Shown here piece by piece: positions 26,604-35,085 of a DNA stretch of 35,085 nt. The stretch is from positions 1 to 35,085 of the forward strand of contig SGZG01000014.1 of the NCBI GenBank assembly GCA_004214185.1, written 5' to 3'. Position 1 is the first letter of the stretch; each line of letters opens with the position of its first letter. The notes below the pieces were generated by a model. The model saw only the letters and a program-made list of their open reading frames with translations, was not told the DNA's origin and did no database searches. Source of the DNA: Flavobacteriales bacterium (lineage in GTDB: Bacteria > Bacteroidota > Bacteroidia > Flavobacteriales > Flavobacteriaceae). The position numbers and the translations under genes were made by a program.

Positions 26604-27781
26604 AAAAAATAGTACTTGCTTACAGTGGAGGACTTGACACCTCTTATTGCTTAAAAAAACTGTCAAATGAAGGAAATCAGGTCCATGCAATAAATATTAA
26701 TACTGGAGGACTTTCAAAAAATGATATTGAGGAAATGAAGGAAAAAGCATATGAATTAGGTGCTCATACATTCAAATCAATAAACTCACTTAAGTTATTT
26801 TATGAAAAAATAATTAGGTTTTTAGTTTATGGAAATGTATTAAGAAATAACACCTATCCACTTTCTGTAAGTTCTGAAAGAACAATACAAGCAATCGAAA
26901 TTATTAAATATGCAATAAATAATAATGCAACACATATTGCACATGGAAGTACAGGAGCTGGAAATGATCAAGTTAGGTTTGATTCAATTTTTCAAATTTT
27001 AGCTCCAGAAATAAAAATAATAACACCTATTAGAGACTCTAACTTAACAAGGGAAGAAGAAATCAAATATTTAAATAAAAATGGTGTTAATATTAGTTGG
27101 AATAAAGCAAAATATTCAATAAATAAGGGACTTTGGGGAACCAGTGTTGGTGGAGACGAAACTTTAACATCAAACATTCCTTTGCCTGATGAAGCATATC
27201 CAGGAAAAATTATAGAATCTAGTTCAAAAAATTTAATTCTAAACTTTAAAGAAGGACAACTCTCTGGAATTAATGGAATAAATTATGATCCGGTTACCTG
27301 CATTGAATTAGTAAACAATGAATGTGATAAATTTTGCATTGGAAGGGATGTTCATGTTGGAGATAGCATAGTTGGAATCAAAGGAAGAGTTGGATTTCAA
27401 GCGGGTGGTCCAATTTTAATTATAAAATCTCATCACCTATTAGAAAAACATACTCTAACTAAATGGCAACAATATCAAAAGGAACAATTATCAAATTTTT
27501 ATGGAATGCATTTGCATGAAGGTCAATATTTAGATCCAGTTTTAAGGGACATTGAATCGTATCTACTAAGTAGCCAAAAAAATGTTAATGGAAGTGTAGA
27601 TGTAACATTATACCCATATAGATTTAAACTCAATGGTATTGAATCTGAAAATGATTTAATGAAAAAGGAATTTGGTTCTTATGGAGAAATAAATAACAAA
27701 TGGACATCTGAGGATGCAAAGGGTTTTATCAAAGTGATTTCAAATCAAAATAAAATATATCATTATGTCAATAATAAATAA
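26600..27781 (+). CDS. argG: Argininosuccinate synthase
   Basis: Condenses citrulline and aspartate with ATP. The N-type PP-loop is AYSGGLDTSYCL (7-18). INTGG near 34-38, AHGSTGAGNDQVRFD in the middle and the citrulline/aspartate-binding NKGLWGTSVGGDETLT follow. At 393 residues the length is normal. It is the second gene of the arg operon, overlapping the GNAT gene by 4 bp and argC by 17 bp. Confidence 0.97.
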   Translation: MKKIVLAYSGGLDTSYCLKKLSNEGNQVHAININTGGLSKNDIEEMKEKAYELGAHTFKSINSLKLFYEKIIRFLVYGNVLRNNTYPLSVSSERTIQAIEIIKYAINNNATHIAHGSTGAGNDQVRFDSIFQILAPEIKIITPIRDSNLTREEEIKYLNKNGVNISWNKAKYSINKGLWGTSVGGDETLTSNIPLPDEAYPGKIIESSSKNLILNFKEGQLSGINGINYDPVTCIELVNNECDKFCIGRDVHVGDSIVGIKGRVGFQAGGPILIIKSHHLLEKHTLTKWQQYQKEQLSNFYGMHLHEGQYLDPVLRDIESYLLSSQKNVNGSVDVTLYPYRFKLNGIESENDLMKKEFGSYGEINNKWTSEDAKGFIKVISNQNKIYHYVNNK

Positions 27782-28751
27782 TATTATAAAAGTTGGAATT
27801 GTAGGATCTTCTGGATATACAGGAGGAGAATTAATTAGAATTTTATTGAACCATCCTAATACAGAGATTGAATTTGTTCATAGTAAATCTAAATATGGAA
27901 AAAAAATATTTGAAGTTCACAAAGATTTAATTGGTGATACTGAACTAGAATTCACAAATAAAATAAAGAAAACAGACATTTTATTTTTATGCCTAGGTCA
28001 TGGAAATTCAAAAGAATTTCTAAAAAATAATAGTATTGATAGTTCAACAAAAATTATTGATTTAAGTCAAGATTACAGAGTTGAGGATCAAATAAATGTT
28101 GAAAGAAATTTTACATATGGACTGCCTGAGCTTCAAAAAGAAAAAATAAAAAAAACTAATAACATATCAAATCCAGGTTGTTTTGCTACTGCTATTCAAC
28201 TAGGATTAATACCAGCACTGAAAAAAGATTACATAAATGGAGAAATTCACACTAATGCGATTACTGGAAGCACAGGAGCTGGAGTTATTCCTAGTAATAC
28301 AACTCATTTTAGTTGGAGGAATAATAATATTTCATGGTACAATGCATTTACTCACAGACATCTCAATGAAATAAAATTTCATTGTAATAAACTGACAAAA
28401 AAACAAATTAATATAAATTTTATTCCTGTAAGAGGAAATTTTACTAGAGGAATTTATTGCATGAGTTATTTTGAATCAAAATTCAATATAGATGATTTTA
28501 TAAAAGCCTATGAAGGTTATTATAAGAATCATCCATTTGTTCATATTTCTAAAGATGAATTAAGTTTAAAAGAGGTTGTAAACACTAACAAATGTATTAT
28601 TCATATTAAACAGATTGATAAAAAAATATTAATCACATCGATTATTGATAATTTAATAAAAGGAGCCTCTGGACAAGCTATTCAAAACATGAATCTAATG
28701 TATGGATTAGATGAAAAATTAGGACTTAAATTAAAATCAACAACTTTTTAA
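27765..28751 (+). CDS. argC: N-acyl-gamma-glutamyl-phosphate reductase
   Basis: NADPH-dependent reduction of N-acyl-glutamyl phosphate to the semialdehyde. VGIVGSSGYTGGELIRIL (10-27) is the nucleotide-binding start. The catalytic cysteine is C139 in NPGCFATAIQLGLIPA. The HRHLNEI segment supplies the catalytic histidine, and IPVRGNFTRGIY follows. It is 328 aa. The start lies within argG (17-bp overlap). Substrate acyl group (succinyl or acetyl) cannot be read from this protein alone. Confidence 0.96.
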   Translation: MSIINNIIKVGIVGSSGYTGGELIRILLNHPNTEIEFVHSKSKYGKKIFEVHKDLIGDTELEFTNKIKKTDILFLCLGHGNSKEFLKNNSIDSSTKIIDLSQDYRVEDQINVERNFTYGLPELQKEKIKKTNNISNPGCFATAIQLGLIPALKKDYINGEIHTNAITGSTGAGVIPSNTTHFSWRNNNISWYNAFTHRHLNEIKFHCNKLTKKQININFIPVRGNFTRGIYCMSYFESKFNIDDFIKAYEGYYKNHPFVHISKDELSLKEVVNTNKCIIHIKQIDKKILITSIIDNLIKGASGQAIQNMNLMYGLDEKLGLKLKSTTF

Positions 28752-28759
28752 AAATAATT

Positions 28760-29554
28760 ATGAAAATAGCAATTTTAGGCGCTGGTAATTTAGGAATAAG
28801 TATAGCTAATGGTTTACTTACAAATAATATGATTACTAAATTATATCTAACCAAACGAAAAACATCAACACTAGAAAAATGGAAAAATATTCCAGAGATT
28901 ATAATTTCATCTAATAACATTGAGGCAGTTGAATGTTCTGATATTATCATACTCTGTGTTCAACCATCTCAGTTTAACAAAATTTCAAATGAAATAACAG
29001 AGTATCTTAATAACAGACACACAATTATATCTACAATTACAGGATTATCTTTGAATGTTTTAGAAAAAGCTTTTGGTAAGGAAAAACACATAGTTAGAAG
29101 TATGCCCAATACCGCAATTTCAGTTGGTCAATCAACTACTTGTCTATGTAGTAATGATACAGGAAAATCAAGATTGGAATTAGCTGAATCAATTTTTAAT
29201 AACCTTGGTAAAAGTTTTATTATTAATGAAAAAAATATGCAAGCTGCAACTGTACTATGCGCAAGCGGAATTGCATTTTGGATGAGATTAATAAGATCCA
29301 CAGCTCAGGGAGGAGTTCAACTTGGTTTTGAAAGTAAGGAAGCTTTAAAAATGTCAATAGCAACAGCTTCTGGTGCAATTTCTCTATTAGTTAATAATAA
29401 AAGTCATCCTGAGGAAGAAATAGACAAGGTTACAACTCCAAATGGATGTACAATTAAAGGTCTAATTGAGATGGAACATCAAGGATTAAGTTCTGCGTTA
29501 ATCAGCGGGCTAGTTTCGTCATTTGAAAAAATTAATAAAATATCAATAAAATGA
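28760..29554 (+). CDS. proC: Pyrroline-5-carboxylate reductase
   Basis: Last step of proline synthesis, NAD(P)H reduction of pyrroline-5-carboxylate. KIAILGAGNLGISIANGLL (2-20) is the Rossmann motif. RSMPNTAISVGQS, SGIAFWM and VTTPNGCTIKGLIEME near the C-terminus are the family signature. It is 264 aa, normal for ProC. It sits inside the arginine operon between argC (8-bp gap) and argD (4-bp overlap), an order seen in other Bacteroidetes, and ties proline output to arginine transcription. Confidence 0.95.
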   Translation: MKIAILGAGNLGISIANGLLTNNMITKLYLTKRKTSTLEKWKNIPEIIISSNNIEAVECSDIIILCVQPSQFNKISNEITEYLNNRHTIISTITGLSLNVLEKAFGKEKHIVRSMPNTAISVGQSTTCLCSNDTGKSRLELAESIFNNLGKSFIINEKNMQAATVLCASGIAFWMRLIRSTAQGGVQLGFESKEALKMSIATASGAISLLVNNKSHPEEEIDKVTTPNGCTIKGLIEMEHQGLSSALISGLVSSFEKINKISIK

Positions 29555-30678
29555 GTCTGTTTAATGTATATCCACTTTATGAAATGACTCCATCACATGC
29601 AGAAATGTGTTACGTTTTTGATAAAAAAGGTAATAAATATCTTGACTTGTATGGGGGACACGCCGTTATTTCAATTGGACATAGTCATCCGGCCTATGTA
29701 AATTCATTAACAAAACAATTAAATAATATTGGATTCTATTCAAATTATATAATTAATGATTTACAGAAAAAAGTTGCTGAAAAAATTATTTTACAATCTG
29801 GTTGTAAAAATTATAGTTTGTTTATGACAAATAGTGGTGCAGAAGCAAATGAGAATGCGCTTCAGGTTGCGTCATTTCATACCAATAAATCTAGAATAAT
29901 AGCTTTCAAAAATTCTTTTCATGGAAGAAGTAATGCTGCATTAAGCATTACAGATAATTCCAATATTAAATCAAAAATGAATGACAAAATTGATGTGAGC
30001 TTTATAAATTTTAATGATAAAGATGCATTTGATAAAGAAATTAAAAAAGGAGATGTTAGTTCTGTTATATTTGAATCAATTCAGGGTGTAGGGGGTCTAG
30101 ATGAACCTGAAACTGAATTTGTTAAACATGTTTCAAATCAATGCAAAAAAAATAGCGTTTGTTTGATTGCTGATGAAGTTCAATCTGGTTTTGGAAGAAC
30201 AGGTGATTTTTTTGCTTTTCAGAAACACGATATAGATCCTGATATTATTTGTATGGCTAAAGGAATGGGTAACGGATTTCCAGTTGGCGGTATTCTTATA
30301 AAAGATAATATCAAAGCAAAGTTTGGAATGTTGGGAACAACATTTGGAGGAAATCACTTGGCTTGTACAGCTGTTTTATCTGTACTTGAAACAATCGAAA
30401 ATGAAAAACTTATGGAAAATTCTAAAAATTTAGAAAACTATTTTAGAAAAACAATTTCAAAAATAAGTTCAGTTTCAAAGATAAAAGGAAGAGGATTAAT
30501 GTTGGGGATAGAATTTAATTTTCCTGCAGCAGAACTAAGAAAAAAACTAATATTTAAACATAAAATTTTTACAGGTGGAAGTGCAAATAAAAACCTTTTA
30601 AGAATTCTTCCGCCTTTGAATATCAACAAATCTCATGTTGATAAGCTTTATAATGCATTAAATGTTGAATTACAATGA
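29551..30678 (+). CDS. argD: N-acyl-ornithine aminotransferase (ArgD-type, class III)
   Basis: PLP aminotransferase converting N-acyl-glutamate semialdehyde to N-acylornithine. NSGAEANENALQVA (94-107) and NSFHGRSNAALS bind PLP and substrate, IADEVQSGFGRTG holds the PLP-pairing aspartate, and K237 in CMAKGMGNGFPVGG is the Schiff-base lysine. At 375 aa the length is normal. ArgD-type, GABA and ornithine aminotransferases are similar; the operon settles the role. It overlaps proC and argF' by 4 bp each. Confidence 0.94.
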   Translation: MSLFNVYPLYEMTPSHAEMCYVFDKKGNKYLDLYGGHAVISIGHSHPAYVNSLTKQLNNIGFYSNYIINDLQKKVAEKIILQSGCKNYSLFMTNSGAEANENALQVASFHTNKSRIIAFKNSFHGRSNAALSITDNSNIKSKMNDKIDVSFINFNDKDAFDKEIKKGDVSSVIFESIQGVGGLDEPETEFVKHVSNQCKKNSVCLIADEVQSGFGRTGDFFAFQKHDIDPDIICMAKGMGNGFPVGGILIKDNIKAKFGMLGTTFGGNHLACTAVLSVLETIENEKLMENSKNLENYFRKTISKISSVSKIKGRGLMLGIEFNFPAAELRKKLIFKHKIFTGGSANKNLLRILPPLNINKSHVDKLYNALNVELQ

Positions 30679-31622
30679 AAAAGTTTATTTACTCTGAAGA
30701 TTTAATAGATTACGATATAAATGTTAGTAATTTAATTAAATATAAAAACAATGTTAACATTTCTAATAAATACCAAAACAAAGTTCTGGGTTTAATTTTT
30801 TTTAATCCAAGTTTGAGAACAAGATTAAGTACTCAAAAAGCTGCTTTAAATCTAGGTATTAAGACTATCTCAATTAATGTGAATAAAGATTCCTGGCAAC
30901 TTGAATTTGAAGATAATATTGTGATGAATGGAGATAAACCTGAACATATTAAAGAAGCTGCTCAGGTTATTTCTCAATATTGTGATATCATTGGAGTTAG
31001 ATCTTTCGCGTCACTGGAAAATAAAAAAACAGATTTAGAAGATATTATAATTAATTCTTTTGTCAAATATTCTAAGGTACCTGTAATTAATCTTGAAAGT
31101 GCAATTAGTCACCCACTTCAATCATTGGCAGATGCATTAACAATAAAAGAAAATAGTAAATTCAAAAATCCAAAGATTATTTTGTCATGGGCTCCACACA
31201 TTAAGCCTCTTCCGCATGCAGTTGCAAATTCTTTTATAAAAATGTGCAGATTATGCAATTTTGATTTAACAATAACAAACCCCAAAGAATGCAATTTAAG
31301 CAAAGAGATAACTAATGGATTCGATGTAATACATGATCAAAATACAGCTTTTAAAAACGCTGACTTTATATATGCAAAAAACTGGTCTAGTTTTGAGAAT
31401 TATGGAAAGTTAATTAAACCTAAAAATTCATGGACCATTGACACTGAAAAAATGGAATTAACAAACAATGCTTATTTCATGCATTGTTTACCAGTTAGAA
31501 GAAATCTAATCGTTACAGATCATGTTTTAGATTCAAAAAATAATTTGACAATAAATCAGGCAAATAATAGAACTTTTGCAACACAATATATTTTAGATAA
31601 GATTTTAAAAAATGAAAAATAA
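30675..31622 (+). CDS. argF': N-succinylornithine carbamoyltransferase (ArgF')
   Basis: Carbamoyltransferase of 315 residues acting on acylated ornithine. NPSLRTRLSTQKA (44-56) is the carbamoyl-phosphate site, SHPLQSLADALT and WAPHIKPLPHAV follow, and FMHCLPVRRN is the C-terminal signature. Proline 89 in NGDKPEHIKEA occupies the place of Pro90 in the Bacteroides fragilis succinylornithine transcarbamylase. The acetylornithine enzyme of Xanthomonas has Glu92 there, and replacing it is known to switch preference to succinylornithine. This argues for N-succinyl intermediates. It is not a standard OTCase, lacking the usual SMG ornithine motif. It overlaps both neighbours. Confidence 0.9.
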   Translation: MKKFIYSEDLIDYDINVSNLIKYKNNVNISNKYQNKVLGLIFFNPSLRTRLSTQKAALNLGIKTISINVNKDSWQLEFEDNIVMNGDKPEHIKEAAQVISQYCDIIGVRSFASLENKKTDLEDIIINSFVKYSKVPVINLESAISHPLQSLADALTIKENSKFKNPKIILSWAPHIKPLPHAVANSFIKMCRLCNFDLTITNPKECNLSKEITNGFDVIHDQNTAFKNADFIYAKNWSSFENYGKLIKPKNSWTIDTEKMELTNNAYFMHCLPVRRNLIVTDHVLDSKNNLTINQANNRTFATQYILDKILKNEK

Positions 31623-32391
31623 ATTAACTATTGTAAAAGTTGGTGGATTAATAATAAACGATGATTCATTGATTAAAGTTTTTTTGGAAAATTTCTCAAA
31701 AATTGACGGAAAAAAGATAATGGTTCATGGGGGAGGTAATATTGCTTCAAATTACATGAGAAGATTAGGAATCGATCCAAAAATGATTAATGGAAGAAGA
31801 ATTACTGATTTAGAAACTCTTGATATTGCAATGATGACTTATGCTGGACTAATTAATAAGAAAATAGTTGCCAAACTTCAACAATTAAATTGTAATGCAT
31901 TAGGTTTATCAGGTGCAGATGGAAATATTATTAGGTCAAAAATTAGAGAATTTAAAGAAATTGATTTTGGATTTGTAGGAGATATAATTTGTATTAACGA
32001 TCAACTAATTTTAAAATTATTAGACTCAAAATTAGTACCAATTCTATGTTCATTGTCCCATGATGGAGCGGGACAAATCTTAAATACAAATGCTGATAGT
32101 ATAGCATCAAGTTTAGCAATAGAAATGTCAAAGCACTTTGACGTAACATTAAAATATTGCTTTGACAAACCTGGACTATTAACTGATATTAATAAACCTG
32201 ATAGTATTAAAAAACACATTATTAAATCTGATTATGAAAAACTAAAAAAGGATAGAATAATAGTTGATGGAATGATTCCGAAAATTGAAAATTGTTTTTT
32301 TGCTTTAGAGAATGGTGTTAAAGAAATTTTTATAGGAAATCAAAACATCATTAATGATGTAAAAAATTGTACAAAAATTACCCTATCATGA
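31612..32391 (+). CDS. argB: N-acyl-glutamate kinase (ArgB family)
   Basis: Phosphorylates the acylated glutamate gamma-carboxylate. KVGGLIINDD (9-18) and MVHGGGNIASNYM (37-49) form the amino-acid-kinase nucleotide loops. INGRRITDLETL (59-70), LSGADGNI, and NTNADSIASSLAIEMS in the C-terminal half bind ATP and substrate. It is 259 aa, typical. By context the substrate may be N-succinylglutamate, as described for Bacteroides. It overlaps argF' by 11 bp and argE by 4 bp. Confidence 0.95.
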   Translation: MKNKLTIVKVGGLIINDDSLIKVFLENFSKIDGKKIMVHGGGNIASNYMRRLGIDPKMINGRRITDLETLDIAMMTYAGLINKKIVAKLQQLNCNALGLSGADGNIIRSKIREFKEIDFGFVGDIICINDQLILKLLDSKLVPILCSLSHDGAGQILNTNADSIASSLAIEMSKHFDVTLKYCFDKPGLLTDINKPDSIKKHIIKSDYEKLKKDRIIVDGMIPKIENCFFALENGVKEIFIGNQNIINDVKNCTKITLS

Positions 32392-33443
32392 AAGAAATAA
32401 CAAATAGTGCAATTTCCCTTTTAAAAAAATTAATTAGAACTGAATCATTTTCTTCAAATGAAGAAAAAACATCTTTATTAATTCAAAATTGGTTTAAACA
32501 ACATAACATAAATTTTAAAACTTACAAGAACAATGTATATGCGTATAATATGTTTTTTGATGAAAACAAACCAACCATACTTTTGAATTCTCATCATGAC
32601 ACAGTTATGCCTAATAGTGGATATACCAATGATCCATTTGATAGTTTCATTGAGGATGGAAAATTATACGGATTAGGTAGCAACGATGCAGGTGGAGCAT
32701 TAGTCTCGTTAATTTCAGTTTTTACAATTTTATACCATAAGAAAAATTTAAACTACAACTTGATTATTCTTGCTTCAGCTGAAGAAGAATCGTCTGGAGA
32801 TAATGGTATATCTTGTGTTATTCCTTTATTACCAAAAATTGATTTTGCAATAATTGGTGAACCAACTCTTATGAAAATGGCAGTTGCTGAAAGGGGATTA
32901 ATAGTTTATGACTTAGTTATAGAAGGAACGGCTAGTCATGCAGCTCATGAAAATAATGATAACCCTATTTTAAAATCAATAAAAGTTCTGAACTGGATTA
33001 AAAGTTTAAACTTTTTAAAGAAATCAAATTTTTTAGGAGAAGTTAAAACAACTGTAACTCAAATAAATTCTGGAAGCCAACATAATGTAGTACCATCAAA
33101 ATTAGAAATGGTACTTGATGTAAGAGTAAATGATTGTTATACAAACAAAGAAATTGATGATTATATTATTAAAAATGCACCTTGTATTATAAAAGCAAGA
33201 TCATTAGATCTTAATTCCTCATGTATTAATATTGATCATCCTATTGTTGTAGCTGCAGATAAAAGCGGGATTGAAAAATATGGTTCCCCTACTCTGTCAG
33301 ATCAATCTAAAATATCATTTCCATCAATTAAAATGGGACCAGGAGATTCAAAAAGATCACACACTGCAAATGAATTTATTTATGTCAAAGAAATTGAAAA
33401 TGCAATCCCTCAATATATAAATTTACTAAACAAAATTCTTTAA
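32388..33443 (+). CDS. argE: Acyl-ornithine/citrulline deacylase (M20 family, ArgE-like)
   Basis: Zinc-type amidohydrolase removing the acyl group, here probably from N-acylcitrulline because carbamoylation precedes deacylation in this pathway. The ATG at 32388 (ATGA overlap with argB) gives MKEITNSAIS and 351 residues. An upstream TTG at 32367 is less likely. Metal ligands are visible: H69 and D71 in SHHDTV, D100 in GLGSNDAGG, E132-E134 in AEEESSG, E159 in IGEPT and a late histidine in KRSHTANEF. No signal peptide. It belongs to peptidase family M20A. Confidence 0.92.
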   Translation: MKEITNSAISLLKKLIRTESFSSNEEKTSLLIQNWFKQHNINFKTYKNNVYAYNMFFDENKPTILLNSHHDTVMPNSGYTNDPFDSFIEDGKLYGLGSNDAGGALVSLISVFTILYHKKNLNYNLIILASAEEESSGDNGISCVIPLLPKIDFAIIGEPTLMKMAVAERGLIVYDLVIEGTASHAAHENNDNPILKSIKVLNWIKSLNFLKKSNFLGEVKTTVTQINSGSQHNVVPSKLEMVLDVRVNDCYTNKEIDDYIIKNAPCIIKARSLDLNSSCINIDHPIVVAADKSGIEKYGSPTLSDQSKISFPSIKMGPGDSKRSHTANEFIYVKEIENAIPQYINLLNKIL

Positions 33444-33452
33444 AATAATATT

Positions 33453-34739
33453 ATGAAACTCTGGAACAAAGAAGATAGCTTGGACAAAAAAATCGAAAAT
33501 TTCACTGTTGGAAAAGATAGACTATATGATGTTTACCTAGCAAAATACGATGTTATAGCTTCTATTGCTCATGCTAAAATGTTAAAGAAAGTAAATATTT
33601 TAACATCAATTGAGTACAAAAAGATTGAATATGAATTAAATAAAATTTTAGAACAAATTAATTCCAAAGATTTTGTCATTGAAAAAGAATTTGAAGACAT
33701 ACATTCTAAAATCGAAAATATGTTGATAGAAAAACTTGGTTCAATTGGAAAAAAAATACATACCGGCAGATCTAGAAACGACCAAGTTCTTGTTGCTACT
33801 CAACTATACTTGAAAAATGAGATTAATGAAATTAAAAAATATTGCATTAATCTTTTCAATACGTTTATTCAAATGGCTGAAGAAAATAAAAATAATTTTC
33901 TTCCTGGATATACTCATCTTCAAGTTGCTATGCCATCCTCATTTGGACTTTGGTTTTCATCATATGCAGAAAGCTTAATTGATGATATGCTTTATTTAAA
34001 AACAGCATATAAAATTAATGATCAAAACCCATTGGGAAGTGCTGCTGGATACGGGAGTTCATTCAATCTTGATAGAGATTTTACAACTTCTGAGCTAGGG
34101 TTTTCGGAACTAAAGTATAATGTTATATCTTCTCAAATGAATAGAGGAAAAGTTGAAAAATCAGTTGCAATTGCAATAAGTGCGATTGCAAGTACATTAT
34201 CAAAAATTTCATCTGACATATGTTTGTATATGAGTCAAGAATTTAACTTTATTTCATTTCCAGATGAAATTACTACTGGTTCTAGCATAATGCCTCACAA
34301 AAAAAACCCTGATGTTTTTGAGCTGATTAGAGGAAAATGTAATTCACTGCATTCTGTAGTGACAGACTTCAATAACATGTCAATAAACCTTAATAGTGGA
34401 TATCACAGGGATTTACAATTATTCAAACAAAAAATTATTGATTCAATAACTGAAATTAAAAATTGTTTAGAAATTGTTGATTTTACAATTAAAAAGATCA
34501 TTGTAAGAAAAAATATTTTAGATGATGAAAAATATAAATATGTTTATTCAGTAGAAAATCTGAACAAACTGGTTAATGAGGGTGTTTCATTTAGGGATGC
34601 TTATATGAAAATATCTAAGGAAATAAAAGAAAATACATTTAAGCCCCACAAAGAATTCAACCACACACTTAAAGGAAGTATTGGAAATTTATGTTTAGAG
34701 GAAATAAAACTTAAATTAAAAAATGTGATAGATTTTTAA
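33453..34739 (+). CDS. argH: Argininosuccinate lyase
   Basis: Last step of arginine synthesis, splitting argininosuccinate to arginine and fumarate. The superfamily signature is GSSIMPHKKNPDVFELIRGK in the C-terminal half. HTGRSRNDQVL near 102-112 and GYTHLQVAMPSSFG near 151-164 are the other conserved regions that form the active site. At 428 aa the length is a little under the usual 450-460. It follows argE by 9 bp. The stop overlaps that of the converging lpdA by 4 bp (TTAA). Confidence 0.97.
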   Translation: MKLWNKEDSLDKKIENFTVGKDRLYDVYLAKYDVIASIAHAKMLKKVNILTSIEYKKIEYELNKILEQINSKDFVIEKEFEDIHSKIENMLIEKLGSIGKKIHTGRSRNDQVLVATQLYLKNEINEIKKYCINLFNTFIQMAEENKNNFLPGYTHLQVAMPSSFGLWFSSYAESLIDDMLYLKTAYKINDQNPLGSAAGYGSSFNLDRDFTTSELGFSELKYNVISSQMNRGKVEKSVAIAISAIASTLSKISSDICLYMSQEFNFISFPDEITTGSSIMPHKKNPDVFELIRGKCNSLHSVVTDFNNMSINLNSGYHRDLQLFKQKIIDSITEIKNCLEIVDFTIKKIIVRKNILDDEKYKYVYSVENLNKLVNEGVSFRDAYMKISKEIKENTFKPHKEFNHTLKGSIGNLCLEEIKLKLKNVIDF

Positions 34740-35085
34740 ATATGTAATGCCCTATTTTCAGTTGCCGCCAATGCTGCTTCTTTAATGGCTTCGGCATACG
34801 TTGGATGCGAGTGACTCATTCTAGAAATATCCTCAGCAGAAGCCCTAAATTCCATAGCTGTTACTGCTTCAGCAATTAAGTCAGCAGCTCTGGCACCAAT
34901 TATATGAACTCCTAATATTTCATCAGTTTTCTTGTCAGCTAGTATTTTAACAAAACCATCAATATCCATACTGGCTCTTGATCTTCCTAAAGCTCTCATG
35001 GGAAACTGACCAGATTTAAAGTCAATTCCCTCGGAATCTAGCTGTTGTTCAGTTTTACCAACTGAAGCGACTTCAGGCCATGTAT
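34736..35085 (-). CDS. lpdA: Dihydrolipoamide dehydrogenase, C-terminal part (runs off the window)
   Basis: E3 component of 2-oxo-acid dehydrogenase complexes; only the last roughly 116 residues are in view. The visible part is the C-terminal dimerisation domain: TWPEVASVGKTEQQL, a MRALGRSRASMD segment, ILGVHIIGARAADLIAEA and the catalytic SHSHPTYAEAIKEAA, whose His-Glu pair (HPT..E) completes the active site of the partner subunit. The reading frame continues past base 35085 and no start is visible. It ends in a 4-bp overlap with argH. Confidence 0.96.
   Translation of the reverse strand, partial: TWPEVASVGKTEQQLDSEGIDFKSGQFPMRALGRSRASMDIDGFVKILADKKTDEILGVHIIGARAADLIAEAVTAMEFRASAEDISRMSHSHPTYAEAIKEAALAATENRALHI

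Overview
This 35 kb window is a dense, AT-rich, mostly housekeeping chromosomal segment. It fits a streamlined marine-type Bacteroidetes (Flavobacteriia-like) genome. Supporting signs are the low GC with TAA-dominated stops, the lack of Shine-Dalgarno sequences, and repeated TAnnTTTG boxes (the Bacteroidetes sigma -7 element). Gene content agrees: a Bacteroidetes-style arginine operon with a succinylornithine-type ArgF', a DnaQ/GIY-YIG fusion, the pabB-tilS-dsbD order and a YtxJ-like protein. The genus is inference. I see no mobile element, CRISPR array, tRNA or rRNA, and no pseudogene.

Layout. 1-0.5 kb: start of a short-chain dehydrogenase and the 4.5S SRP RNA on the minus strand. 0.5-3.2 kb: a secreted lipoprotein glutaminyl cyclase converging on glyA, then a YtxJ-like protein. 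3.2-7.5 kb (+): smpB, a Gfo/Idh/MocA oxidoreductase, the YggS-type PLP protein, the exonuclease/GIY-YIG fusion and miaA. 7.5-9.4 kb (-): phoH-purC. 9.5-11.5 kb (+): a SAM hydrolase (DUF62) and dnaN. 11.5-18.5 kb (-): ilvD-ilvB-ilvN-ilvC followed by a GapN-like aldehyde dehydrogenase, with a hairpin plus T-tract just before ilvD. 18.6-21.2 kb (+): class 3 aldehyde dehydrogenase, nitroreductase, flavin reductase. 21.2-25.9 kb (-): pabB, tilS, dsbD. 25.9-26.05 kb: a GC-rich structured, probably non-coding element. 26.07-34.7 kb (+): a nine-gene operon, GNAT-argG-argC-proC-argD-argF'-argB-argE-argH. The window ends in the C-terminus of dihydrolipoamide dehydrogenase (-).

How the genes work together. 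The ilv block covers the common steps from pyruvate/2-oxobutyrate to the branched-chain 2-oxo acids. The arg block holds recognisable genes for glutamate to arginine, with proC (proline) embedded. A diagnostic proline in ArgF' suggests the pathway runs on N-succinyl rather than N-acetyl intermediates, with the GNAT protein as the likely acylating first enzyme. SRP RNA, SmpB, MiaA, TilS, PhoH and DnaN are core information-processing functions.

Most notable observations: the unassigned structured element before the arg operon; the hairpin/T-tract before ilvD; predicted leaderless or nearly leaderless mRNAs (smpB in particular) when the SRP RNA promoter is used as a ruler; overlapping stop codons at all five convergent gene pairs; and a GapN-like dehydrogenase with glycine at the usual general-base glutamate position.
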